Part shown: in pieces, positions 1 to 5,883 of the stretch
Layout of the letters: each line of letters starts with the position of its first letter
Position numbering within the stretch: the first letter of the stretch is position 1
DNA from: DUOH01 sp036562625
GTDB taxonomy: Bacteria > Bacillota > UBA4882 > UBA10575
DNA length: 6,654 bases
Direction of reading: 5' to 3'
NCBI GenBank assembly: GCA_036562625.1
Contig: DATCJV010000007.1
Coordinates: 1 to 6,654, forward strand
Notes under the pieces: generated by a model
What the model was told of the DNA's origin: nothing
Seen by the model: the letters and a program-made list of their open reading frames with translations, nothing else
Database searches by the model: none
Translations under genes and position numbers: made by a program

Positions 1-556
1 GCGCGGAGACTGCTTCATCACAGACCAGTAACTCCGGTTTTAACGCAATCGCTCGGGCAATGGCGATTCTCTGCCGTTGCCCGCCGGAGAATTCATGGGG
101 ATAACGGTACAGAATATCTGCGGAAAGCCCCACCCGCTCCAAGACTTCGACCACCAAATCCTTCTTTTCCTGCGCCGTCCGGGCCAAACCGTGCTCGCTC
201 AAGCCCTCTCCTACCAGGTCCAAGACGACCATCCGCGGATTCAGGGAGGAATAGGGGTCTTGGAAGACCACCTGCATCTTGGGGCGTAACGCCCGTAACC
301 TACGCTTGGGCAAAGCCGTCAACTCAATCCCCTGAAAAAAGACTTCTCCCCCGGTAGGTTCGATCAACCTCAAAATACTCCGTCCTACAGTGGTCTTGCC
401 GCAACCGGATTCACCCACCAGCCCCAGAGTCTCTCCAGGCGCCATCGTGAAACTAACCCGGTCAACAGCGCGCACCCAGCCGCGGGTCAATCCCAGCAGA
501 CCGGAACGCACAGGAAAATATTTCTTCAGATTATTTACTTCAAGCAAATTAGCCAT
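1..556 (-). CDS. OppF/DppF-type peptide ABC transporter ATP-binding protein (partial, C-terminus beyond window)
   Basis: ATPase subunit of an oligopeptide-type importer, expected to sit on the cytoplasmic face as a heterodimer with the OppD-like protein encoded just upstream. The 185 visible residues begin MANLLEVNNLKKYFPV, the usual OppF/DppF opening. They contain Walker A GESGCGKT (residues 48-55), the Q-loop FQDPYSSLNPR (98-108), the signature FSGGQRQR (156-163) and Walker B LLVCDEAVSA (176-185), where the window ends. The D-loop, H-loop and C-terminal oligopeptide domain lie outside; family members are about 320 residues. An ATG at 568 is in frame and 12 bases upstream, but AAAGGA (569-574) directly abuts it and so cannot serve it. 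From that site to the 556 start the spacing is 12 bases, with GGGAAT (561-566) nearer. An in-frame TAG at 578-580 rules out a longer start. This is the last visible gene of the operon. With the preceding ATPase it plays the part of the two halves of E. coli YejF. Confidence 0.93.
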   Translation of the reverse strand, partial: MANLLEVNNLKKYFPVRSGLLGLTRGWVRAVDRVSFTMAPGETLGLVGESGCGKTTVGRSILRLIEPTGGEVFFQGIELTALPKRRLRALRPKMQVVFQDPYSSLNPRMVVLDLVGEGLSEHGLARTAQEKKDLVVEVLERVGLSADILYRYPHEFSGGQRQRIAIARAIALKPELLVCDEAVSA

Positions 557-687
557 CTTTATTCCCATTCCTTTGTTCTACACCGAAAACCCGGTAGTCA
601 TTCTTAACCGCTCATCCTCAACGCGTGTAAGCGCCATATCTAGCTAGTCCTATATACGGACTTCTGGATTCTATCTTGTTTCCGCTC
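557..687 (-). other. oppD-oppF intercistronic gap with small ORF and hairpin
   Basis: About 130 bases separate the OppD-like stop from the OppF-like start, where such genes more often abut or overlap. The gap holds a short inverted repeat, AGTCC-tatatac-GGACT (646-662). It also holds a 19-codon ATG reading frame (637 to 578, minus strand) preceded by AGGA at 10 bases. The small frame ends in TAG in the same frame as oppF. Its product has no resemblance to an ATPase N-terminus, so this does not look like a disrupted oppF start. A TATATA element lies in the hairpin loop but no convincing -35 hexamer precedes it. Whether the small frame is translated cannot be judged from one sequence. Confidence 0.4.
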
Positions 688-1653
688 TCACCGATACAGC
701 CAGCAGGCCACCGTATGACCGGGAGAAACCTCCTTGGTCAAGGGGTACTCCCGGTGACAGCGTTCCGTTGCCCTGGAACATCTGGGCGCAAAGTAACAAC
801 CAGCAGGCAAATGCAGAAAGTCGGGCGCCGTGCCCGGGATGGCCTGCAGAGCCTCCTCCCTGTCCAGCCGGGGTATGGAGGATAATAAACCCTGGGTATA
901 GGGGTGCAAGGGATTTACCAATAAATCCCGAACTGTTGCCAGTTCCACGATTTTTCCCAAGTACATTACTGCCACCCGGTGGGCGATCTCCGCGATGATG
1001 CCCAAATTATGCGTGATCAACAGGATGGACATACCCTCGGCTTTTTGTAAATCTTTGAGCAAATCCAGGATCTGCGCTTGAATCGTTACATCCAAGGCGG
1101 TAGTCGGCTCGTCAGCCACCACCAGTTGCGGCCGACAGATTAAAGCCATGGCAATCATGGCGCGCTGTCGCATCCCTCCTGATAATTCGTGGGGATAAGC
1201 GTCAAAACATCTTTGCGGATCGTGCATCCCGACTCTGTGCAACATCTCCAGCGCCCGGCGGCGGATCTCCCGCGACGGCCAGGAGGTATGCGTCTCCAGC
1301 ACTTCACAGATCTGCCGGCCGATCTTGTGCACCGGATTAAAACTGGTCATCGGTTCTTGAAAAATCAGCCCAATCTCTTTTCCGCGTATCTTGATTAACT
1401 CCTCATGCGGAAGTTGCCAAAGATTCCGTCCTTGCCAAATAACCTCCCCTCCCGCCAGGATCGCCGGTGGGGAGGGCAACAACTTCATCAGGGACAGGGC
1501 GGTAACCGATTTTCCGCAGCCGGACTCGCCGACCAGGGCGAAGGTCTCCCCGGCTAAGATTTCCAGAGAGACCCCGTCAACCGCCTTGCTGACCACGTCC
1601 CCGGTTTTAAAGTGTACCGCCAGATCTCTAACCTCAAGTAATATTCGTTCCAT
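688..1653 (-). CDS. OppD/DppD-type peptide ABC transporter ATP-binding protein
   Basis: Cytoplasmic ATPase subunit that would pair with the OppF-like protein to power the Yej-type permeases. It is complete at 321 residues, a normal OppD/DppD length. Motifs in order: Walker A GESGCGKS (42-49), Q-loop IFQEPMTSFNP (97-107), signature LSGGMRQR (157-164), Walker B LVVADEP (177-183), D-loop ALDV (186-189) and switch histidine H215 in LLITHNLG. The C-terminal oligopeptide extension begins around NPLHPYTQGLL (247-257) and carries four cysteines (286, 292, 299, 317) in the spacing typical of OppD/DppD. In DppD proteins of this family these residues bind a [4Fe-4S] cluster. The ATG start has GGAG (1660-1663) six bases upstream, lying inside the last codons of the permease gene. 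The two genes are three bases apart, so translational coupling is likely. All catalytic residues are intact. Confidence 0.95.
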   Translation of the reverse strand: MERILLEVRDLAVHFKTGDVVSKAVDGVSLEILAGETFALVGESGCGKSVTALSLMKLLPSPPAILAGGEVIWQGRNLWQLPHEELIKIRGKEIGLIFQEPMTSFNPVHKIGRQICEVLETHTSWPSREIRRRALEMLHRVGMHDPQRCFDAYPHELSGGMRQRAMIAMALICRPQLVVADEPTTALDVTIQAQILDLLKDLQKAEGMSILLITHNLGIIAEIAHRVAVMYLGKIVELATVRDLLVNPLHPYTQGLLSSIPRLDREEALQAIPGTAPDFLHLPAGCYFAPRCSRATERCHREYPLTKEVSPGHTVACWLYR

Positions 1654-1656
1654 CTT

Positions 1657-2694
1657 CTACTCCATTCTCTGATATTCTCTGGGATCAAAAGCCTCCCGTA
1701 CACCTTCACCGACGAAGGCGATGAGGAGCAGCACCCCGAATAAAGCAAACGCCGGGAAGAGAGAGAGCCAATAGGAGAAGATATTCCCCATTCCCTGTCT
1801 CATCAACTCTCCCCAACTGGGGGTCGGCGCTGGCAGACCAAAACCCAGAAAATCCAGGGCCGACAGAGAAGTAACCGCCCCGATCAGGCTGAAGGGTAAA
1901 AAGGTAATAATCGGCGTAAGCGCGTTAGGTAACATATGCCGGAACATAATCTTCCAGTCCCTCACCCCCAGCGCCCGGGCGGCCTCCACAAACTGCGCCT
2001 CCCGGAGTCGTAGAAACTCGGAACGCATATAGTAAGAGATCCCAATCCAGTCAAAGATGATGAAGATCAATAACAAAGTAAGAAAACCGGTCCCGAGAGA
2101 ACTGCCGACAATAATCACCACGTATAGAAAGGGCAAGGTGGAGAAGATCTCAATCAACCGTTGCACGGTCAGATCAAACCAGCCGCGCAGATACCCTTGG
2201 AGGGCGCCGATGATCACCCCCAGCGTCATACTGGAGACAGTAATCAGCAGGGCGAAGCTGAAACTGATTCTGTACCCATAGAGCAACCTGGTGAAAATAT
2301 CCCGACCCCGGTCATCAGTGCCCAAGAGATTCTTCTTCGTAGGCGGTGTGGGAGGGTAACCCGGTAGATCGCGAATGGTTTCATTCGGACCGTACGGGAT
2401 GGGGGGAAAGATCATGAAGTTCCCTGTACCATCCGCAAAAGCGGGGGAGGCCTTCAACTCTTTATAGACAGGCTTTTCCGCCGGATTCAAGCCAAAATGA
2501 CTTCCGTCATAGAAACGCAGCACCGGAAAGTAATATTTACCTTCATACCTGACAAGGAGTGGTTGATCGTTGGCGATGAAATTGGCAAAAAGTGAAATAA
2601 AATAAAATCCGAACAGGATCAGGAGCGAATAATAAGCCCGTTTCATCTCCTTAAATTTTTGTAAGCGCCTACGCGTGATGGGGGACAACCGCAC
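1657..2694 (-). CDS. yejE: YejE-type (OppC-family) peptide ABC transporter permease
   Basis: Inner (cytoplasmic) membrane permease, expected to form the translocation pore with the YejB-like protein. Complete at 345 residues, starting at GTG with GGAGG (2702-2706) seven bases upstream. It starts MRLSPITRRRLQKFKE, close to E. coli YejE as I recall it. First membrane segment about 21-41; an extracytoplasmic stretch of about 100 residues follows, including ANDQPLLVRYEG (41-52), a feature of YejE rather than ordinary OppC. Next come the OppC hallmark LLGTDDRGRD (123-132) and five more hydrophobic segments (roughly 143-166, 186-200, 203-222, 262-283, 309-332). The EAA loop that contacts the ATPase is at 236-263 (FVEAARALG ... 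LPNALTP), followed by LDFLGFGLP (280-288). The end GEGVREAFDPREY also matches the YejE pattern. It lies between yejB and oppD in the same order as the E. coli operon. The YejE assignment rests on remembered family sequence, not on a search. Confidence 0.92.
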   Translation of the reverse strand: MRLSPITRRRLQKFKEMKRAYYSLLILFGFYFISLFANFIANDQPLLVRYEGKYYFPVLRFYDGSHFGLNPAEKPVYKELKASPAFADGTGNFMIFPPIPYGPNETIRDLPGYPPTPPTKKNLLGTDDRGRDIFTRLLYGYRISFSFALLITVSSMTLGVIIGALQGYLRGWFDLTVQRLIEIFSTLPFLYVVIIVGSSLGTGFLTLLLIFIIFDWIGISYYMRSEFLRLREAQFVEAARALGVRDWKIMFRHMLPNALTPIITFLPFSLIGAVTSLSALDFLGFGLPAPTPSWGELMRQGMGNIFSYWLSLFPAFALFGVLLLIAFVGEGVREAFDPREYQRME

Positions 2695-2701
2695 AATCTC
2701 A

Positions 2702-2706
2702 CCTCC
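2702..2706 (-). promoter_or_regulatory. Ribosome binding site of the yejE-like gene
   Basis: GGAGG, part of TTGGAGGTGAG, lies seven bases before the GTG at 2694. This near-consensus site settles a non-ATG start. No in-frame ATG nearby has comparable support, and the resulting N-terminus matches YejE. Confidence 0.85.
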
Positions 2707-2749
2707 AACAAGTTACGCGCGATACGTGTCTCACATCAAATCCCACCCT

Positions 2750-2765
2750 CCCCGGTACACCGGGG
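2750..2765 (-). repeat. Intercistronic GC-rich hairpin between yejB-like and yejE-like genes
   Basis: Perfect inverted repeat of seven bases per arm, CCCCGGT-AC-ACCGGGG on the plus strand, in the 94-base gap between the two permease genes. In the operon's direction it is followed by AGGGTGGG, not a T-run, so it does not look like a terminator for these genes. On the plus strand it is followed by CTTCTTTTGC, which looks weakly terminator-like, but no plus-strand gene leads into it. A role in message stability or processing is possible. Confidence 0.55.
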
Positions 2766-2788
2766 CTTCTTTTGCTTTCAAAGCCTGG

Positions 2789-3820
2789 TTATTTAAATTT
2801 AATCCTGGGATCGACCAAAGCCAGGCAGAGGTCGGAGAGGAGCCGTCCGACCAACATCAAAAGGCTGGAAATGACCAAAAGACCCAAGGCCACCGGATAG
2901 TCCCGGTCCACTATGGACTGGTAACCGAGGAGACCCATACCGTCAATGGTAAAGATGGTCTCGATCAAGAATGAACCGGAGAGGATCACACCGATGATCA
3001 TCCCGATATTGGTGGCAATTGGGATCAGGGCATTACGCAAGGCATGTCTGAAGACCGCCTGCCGGTAAGTAAGGCCTTTGGCTAAGGCGGTCCGGATATA
3101 ATCCCGGTTCAACTCTTCCATTAAGGAGTTCTTCATGAGCAGGGTTAAAGAGGCAAAACCACCGATGGTATAACAGAAGAGGGGCAAACACATATGGTGG
3201 AGAACGTCCAGAATCTTCCCAGAGATGGTAAGTTCTTCAAAGTAATCGGAGACAAAACCACTGATGGGAAAGAGATCCAAGAAGCTGCCCCCACCGAGAA
3301 AGACAATTAAGAGAAGGCCCAAGGCAAAAGAAGGGATTGAATAGCCTAGGAAAATCAGGACACTGCTGACCTTGTCATATAGCTCTCCATGTTTGAGGGC
3401 TTTTTTGATGCCCAGGGGGATACAGACCGAGTAAGTCAGGAAGAGACCTGTTAAACCAAAGGTCAAGGAGACAGGGATCCGGCTGGCAATCACCTCAAGC
3501 ACCGGTTTTTCGTAGGTGTAAGAGATCCCCAAATCCAAGTGGAGCAGGTTTTTCAACCATCGGAAATACCTAGTCAGCACAGGCTGGTCAAAGCCATAAT
3601 ACCTCTTAATATTCTCCACTTCCGCCTCGGTAATCGCAGCCTGCTGGCCAGCGCCGCCCATCCCCGGTCCGGCTTCGGTCTGTGCTGCCATCTTCATCCG
3701 TTGCAGCGCCTGTTCCACCGGCCCTCCAGGCACCATTTGCATGATTAAGAAACAGACCATGGTAATTCCGAGCAAAGTCGGGATGATCAAGAGAAGTCGT
3801 TTGACAAAATAAGCGTACAT
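2789..3820 (-). CDS. yejB: YejB-type (OppB-family) peptide ABC transporter permease
   Basis: Cytoplasmic-membrane permease, predicted partner of the YejE-like protein. It is complete at 343 residues. It opens MYAYFVKRLLLIIPTLLGIT, the usual OppB/YejB start, with the first membrane segment about 8-30 ending in PGGPVEQA (31-38). A Gly/Ala-rich low-complexity insertion (about 42-62) then precedes YYGFDQPV (74-81); E. coli YejB has a comparable insertion, which typical OppB/DppB lack. Further hydrophobic segments lie near 118-136, 151-177, 207-228, 262-288 and 308-331. GGGSFLDLFPISG (176-188) also follows the YejB pattern. The EAA loop is at 241-268 (YIRTALAKGL ... RNALIPI). The C-terminus ends LVDPRIKFK, as expected. 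A TTG at 3823 is in frame one codon earlier, but the ATG at 3820 is preferred: GGGGAG (3829-3834) lies eight bases upstream. The gene is separated from the binding-protein gene by about 160 bases containing a hairpin. Confidence 0.94.
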   Translation of the reverse strand: MYAYFVKRLLLIIPTLLGITMVCFLIMQMVPGGPVEQALQRMKMAAQTEAGPGMGGAGQQAAITEAEVENIKRYYGFDQPVLTRYFRWLKNLLHLDLGISYTYEKPVLEVIASRIPVSLTFGLTGLFLTYSVCIPLGIKKALKHGELYDKVSSVLIFLGYSIPSFALGLLLIVFLGGGSFLDLFPISGFVSDYFEELTISGKILDVLHHMCLPLFCYTIGGFASLTLLMKNSLMEELNRDYIRTALAKGLTYRQAVFRHALRNALIPIATNIGMIIGVILSGSFLIETIFTIDGMGLLGYQSIVDRDYPVALGLLVISSLLMLVGRLLSDLCLALVDPRIKFK

Positions 3821-3828
3821 CAACTACT

Positions 3829-3834
3829 CTCCCC
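3829..3834 (-). promoter_or_regulatory. Ribosome binding site of the yejB-like gene
   Basis: GGGGAG lies eight bases before the ATG at 3820. It favours ATG over the adjacent in-frame TTG at 3823, which would be only five bases away. Confidence 0.75.
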
Positions 3835-3872
3835 TGTATAATACCCTTCATTCTCCGGCTCTGCCACTGCCT

Positions 3873-3920
3873 CTCCCTGATCCTGGGCGATCTGACCGAA
3901 AGTAAGTCCGGTTCAGGGAG
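3873..3920 (-). repeat. Long-loop inverted repeat between binding-protein and yejB-like genes
   Basis: Two 11-base arms (3873-3883 and 3910-3920), CTCCCTGAACC and GGATCAGGGAG in the transcript sense, pair at ten of eleven positions across a 26-base loop. The structure begins about 60 bases after the binding-protein stop and ends about 39 bases before the yejB ribosome binding site. No T-run follows, so it is not a classical terminator. Hairpins at this place in binding-protein operons can protect the upstream message and raise the ratio of binding protein to permease; that role here is inference. The rest of the gap, 3821-3980, shows no open reading frame I would defend. Confidence 0.5.
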
Positions 3921-3980
3921 GTGGATTCATCTTGCGTAAGTGAAAAACGTACTTAAGCTTACCGGATGTGGGTTCCGTAA

Positions 3981-5735
3981 TTATTCTGCAGCCAGTTGAT
4001 CATAGTAGATCTCTACCGGTTCGCCCGGCAGGGCTTGGCGGTTTTTCACTGCTTCCTCGTACCGCTTTACCTTTTCCGGATCGAACCACCAATACTTGAT
4101 AATCCCCGAACTATATTTGGCAAAGACTGTCTTCGGCCGACCAAAGATATTCTTATAAAAGATCCGGCTATAATCGGCTTCCCAGAGTAAGAGGTAAGGA
4201 ACGTCTTGATAGATCAGTTTGTCTATGGCCTTAATGATCTCCGTTCGTTTCTGCGGATCATAGATTTCCGGCAGGGAATCTATCATTCGGTCGACTTCAG
4301 GGTTTTGGTAGGCCGGAAGGTTACTGCCACCGGGTTCATTGATATGCCTGGAATGCCAGAGCTGTTCCGGATCGGGAAAGAGCGTACCGGTCCACCCCAT
4401 AAGCACCGTATCAAAATCGTATTTTTCCATCTTCTTCAGGAGGGTCGCCCAGGAAAATCGCTCCAGATTCACTTTCACCCCTGCCCTTTTGCAGTCTTCC
4501 ACAAAAACGGTTAAGAACTTCTCGTTCTCTTCACTGACATAAGCGATGGAGAACTCCAGTAACTTGCCCTCGCCATTGATCAGATAGCCCTCTTGGTTCA
4601 GGCGGTCATATCCCGCCTCGCGCAAAAGTTCCTTGGCCAAATCAGGGTTATACTCAATCAACGGGTTGGACGGTTCGCCTTTTTCGTACAGATATGGCCA
4701 GTAGGAAGTTAACGGCTGATACTGGCCGAATAAGATCTTTTCCAGAATCAACTCCCTGTTCAACAGATGCGCCAAAGCGCGTCGTACCCGTAAGTCCTGG
4801 AATAACGGTCTGCGCATGTTCAGCGCCAACCCTTGGAAACCGCGGAGCGCATAATTATGAATCTTCTGCTTAACAAGCCAGTTCTTTGTAAAGTGCTCGC
4901 TGCCGGTATCCTCCACCCACCGTTTCGCCGTGATCCCCGTATAAAGATCAAACTCCCCCTTTTTAAAGGCTTCAAAGGCCACCACCGGATTCATCACCCG
5001 AAACTTGATCCGGTCAAAATTATATGTCCCCTTCATATGCGGCAACTGGTCGGCCCAGTAGTCTTTCTTTCGAGTCAGCACATAATACCTTCCTTCTTTT
5101 ACTTCAGTCAGCTCATAGGGACCGCTGCCTCCAGGCAGGCTCATATTGAATTCTCTATTAAAGTTCTTCCCTTCAAATAAATGTTTGGGCAGAATATTAA
5201 ACCCGGCAACCACCTCTAAGTTCTTGTAATGCGCTGTTTTGGCGGTAAACTTCACCGTATACTCGTCAATAATCTCCGGAGGCGATAAGCGTCCAAGATA
5301 CATCCGCATTACAGAGGTGAGATTCTCCGGATTCATGATCGTGTCATAAGTAAATTTGACATCCTCCGCAGTAATCGGCGTACCATCCGCCCAGCGGGCA
5401 TTAGGATTAATCTTCACGGTGATCTCTTTCCGGTCCGGTGAAATACTCCAAGACTCCGCAATCAACGGTTGATATTCCAAGGTATAATCATCCACTTCCA
5501 GCAGGGTGCTGTATACTAAATTAAAGACTTGGGAGGCGTCAGCCGAGTTGTTTACATACGCATTAAATGACTTGGGAAACTCCGACGTGTGTAAAGTCAA
5601 TTCTCCGGTATTCACCAGTCTGGGTTGCACCGAAGCATGGTCACCGGAAGTAACGAAATAAAGGATAATGCCACCGATGATGACCAAAAACCCGGTCAAA
5701 AGGATTTTTACGCGCGAGCGTCTTACTTTCTTCAT
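3981..5735 (-). CDS. yejA: YejA-type extracellular solute-binding protein (SBP family 5)
   Basis: Captures the substrate outside the membrane and delivers it to the YejB-YejE permease. Using the ATG at 5735 it is 584 residues, close to YejA length. This start has GGAGG (5744-5748) eight bases upstream. An in-frame GTG at 5756 would add seven acidic residues and swallow that site, so it is rejected. The N-terminus is basic (MKKVRRSRVK), followed by one hydrophobic segment (11-28) and TSGDHASVQ. There is no lipobox and the only cysteine is at 415. Family 5 signatures are clear: LIAESWSISPD (91-101), WADGTPITAEDVKFTYD (115-131), GGSGPYELT (202-210), NFDRIKFRV with AFEAFKKGEFDLY (239-265), RVRRALAHLLNRE (316-328), and LWHSRHINEPGGSNLPAYQNPEVD (459-482). 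The GTYNFD and GQYQPLTSYWP segments fit YejA-like proteins. It is first in the operon, behind a terminator. The ligand is unknown; peptide or peptide-like is inferred from the family. Confidence 0.93.
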   Translation of the reverse strand: MKKVRRSRVKILLTGFLVIIGGIILYFVTSGDHASVQPRLVNTGELTLHTSEFPKSFNAYVNNSADASQVFNLVYSTLLEVDDYTLEYQPLIAESWSISPDRKEITVKINPNARWADGTPITAEDVKFTYDTIMNPENLTSVMRMYLGRLSPPEIIDEYTVKFTAKTAHYKNLEVVAGFNILPKHLFEGKNFNREFNMSLPGGSGPYELTEVKEGRYYVLTRKKDYWADQLPHMKGTYNFDRIKFRVMNPVVAFEAFKKGEFDLYTGITAKRWVEDTGSEHFTKNWLVKQKIHNYALRGFQGLALNMRRPLFQDLRVRRALAHLLNRELILEKILFGQYQPLTSYWPYLYEKGEPSNPLIEYNPDLAKELLREAGYDRLNQEGYLINGEGKLLEFSIAYVSEENEKFLTVFVEDCKRAGVKVNLERFSWATLLKKMEKYDFDTVLMGWTGTLFPDPEQLWHSRHINEPGGSNLPAYQNPEVDRMIDSLPEIYDPQKRTEIIKAIDKLIYQDVPYLLLWEADYSRIFYKNIFGRPKTVFAKYSSGIIKYWWFDPEKVKRYEEAVKNRQALPGEPVEIYYDQLAAE

Positions 5736-5743
5736 TTGCTCAT

Positions 5744-5748
5744 CCTCC
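5744..5748 (-). promoter_or_regulatory. Ribosome binding site of the binding-protein gene
   Basis: GGAGG lies eight bases before the ATG at 5735. It decides the start against the longer GTG frame (5756), whose coding sequence would run through this site. Confidence 0.85.
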
Positions 5749-5802
5749 ACTACCACGCAAGCTTGTGAAAAGTTTTCGACGGAAATTCAGAAAAACCTGT
5801 TT

Positions 5803-5822
5803 TGATTTGACTATTCAAATCA
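5803..5822. promoter_or_regulatory. Operator-like palindrome upstream of the importer operon
   Basis: A perfect 8-base inverted repeat with a four-base centre, TGATTTGA-ctat-TCAAATCA, lies 67 bases before the binding-protein start and 18 bases beyond the pfkA terminator stem. It is AT-rich with no following T-run of its own, so it looks more like a protein-binding site than a terminator. It superficially recalls CRP/FNR-style dyads but is not their consensus. I could not find a convincing sigma-A promoter in 5736-5840. The operon promoter presumably lies around this site. Confidence 0.45.
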
Positions 5823-5840
5823 CGGAAAAAGATGAAAACC

Positions 5841-5870
5841 GGGGAGCGCGCTCAATAGAGCGCGCTCCTC
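5841..5870 (-). terminator. Intrinsic terminator of the phosphofructokinase gene
   Basis: A perfect 11-base stem GGAGCGCGCTC / GAGCGCGCTCC with an AATA loop (plus strand) extends outward by a G-T and a G-C pair. It starts 13 bases after the pfk stop codon. In the minus-strand transcript it is followed by CCGGTTTTCATCTTTTT, a broken T-rich tail. The plus-strand side has no T-run, so it works in one direction. It separates pfk transcription from the importer operon. Confidence 0.88.
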
Positions 5871-5883
5871 ATCCTCCGGCCAA

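Noticed and set aside
578..637. Frameshifted or stop-interrupted N-terminus of oppF
   Set aside because: The 19-codon product does not resemble an ATPase N-terminus, and the OppF-like protein already begins with a complete family start at 556.
646..662. Internal promoter for oppF from TATATA in the hairpin loop
   Set aside because: No acceptable -35 hexamer was found about 17 bases upstream of it.
2750..2771. Plus-strand intrinsic terminator
   Set aside because: The hairpin has a weak T-rich tail on the plus strand, but no plus-strand gene is present anywhere in the window for it to terminate.
3606..3851. Minus-strand frame overlapping the start of yejB
   Set aside because: It is an alternative frame over the well-supported YejB N-terminus, with no recognisable domain.
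5736..5756. Longer start (GTG at 5756) for the binding protein
   Set aside because: It adds acidic residues ahead of a typical basic signal start and runs through the GGAGG site that serves the ATG at 5735.
5803..5840. The AT-rich dyad as a second pfkA terminator
   Set aside because: No uninterrupted T-run follows the stem directly, and the GC-rich hairpin at 5841-5870 already suffices. A regulatory dyad fits better.
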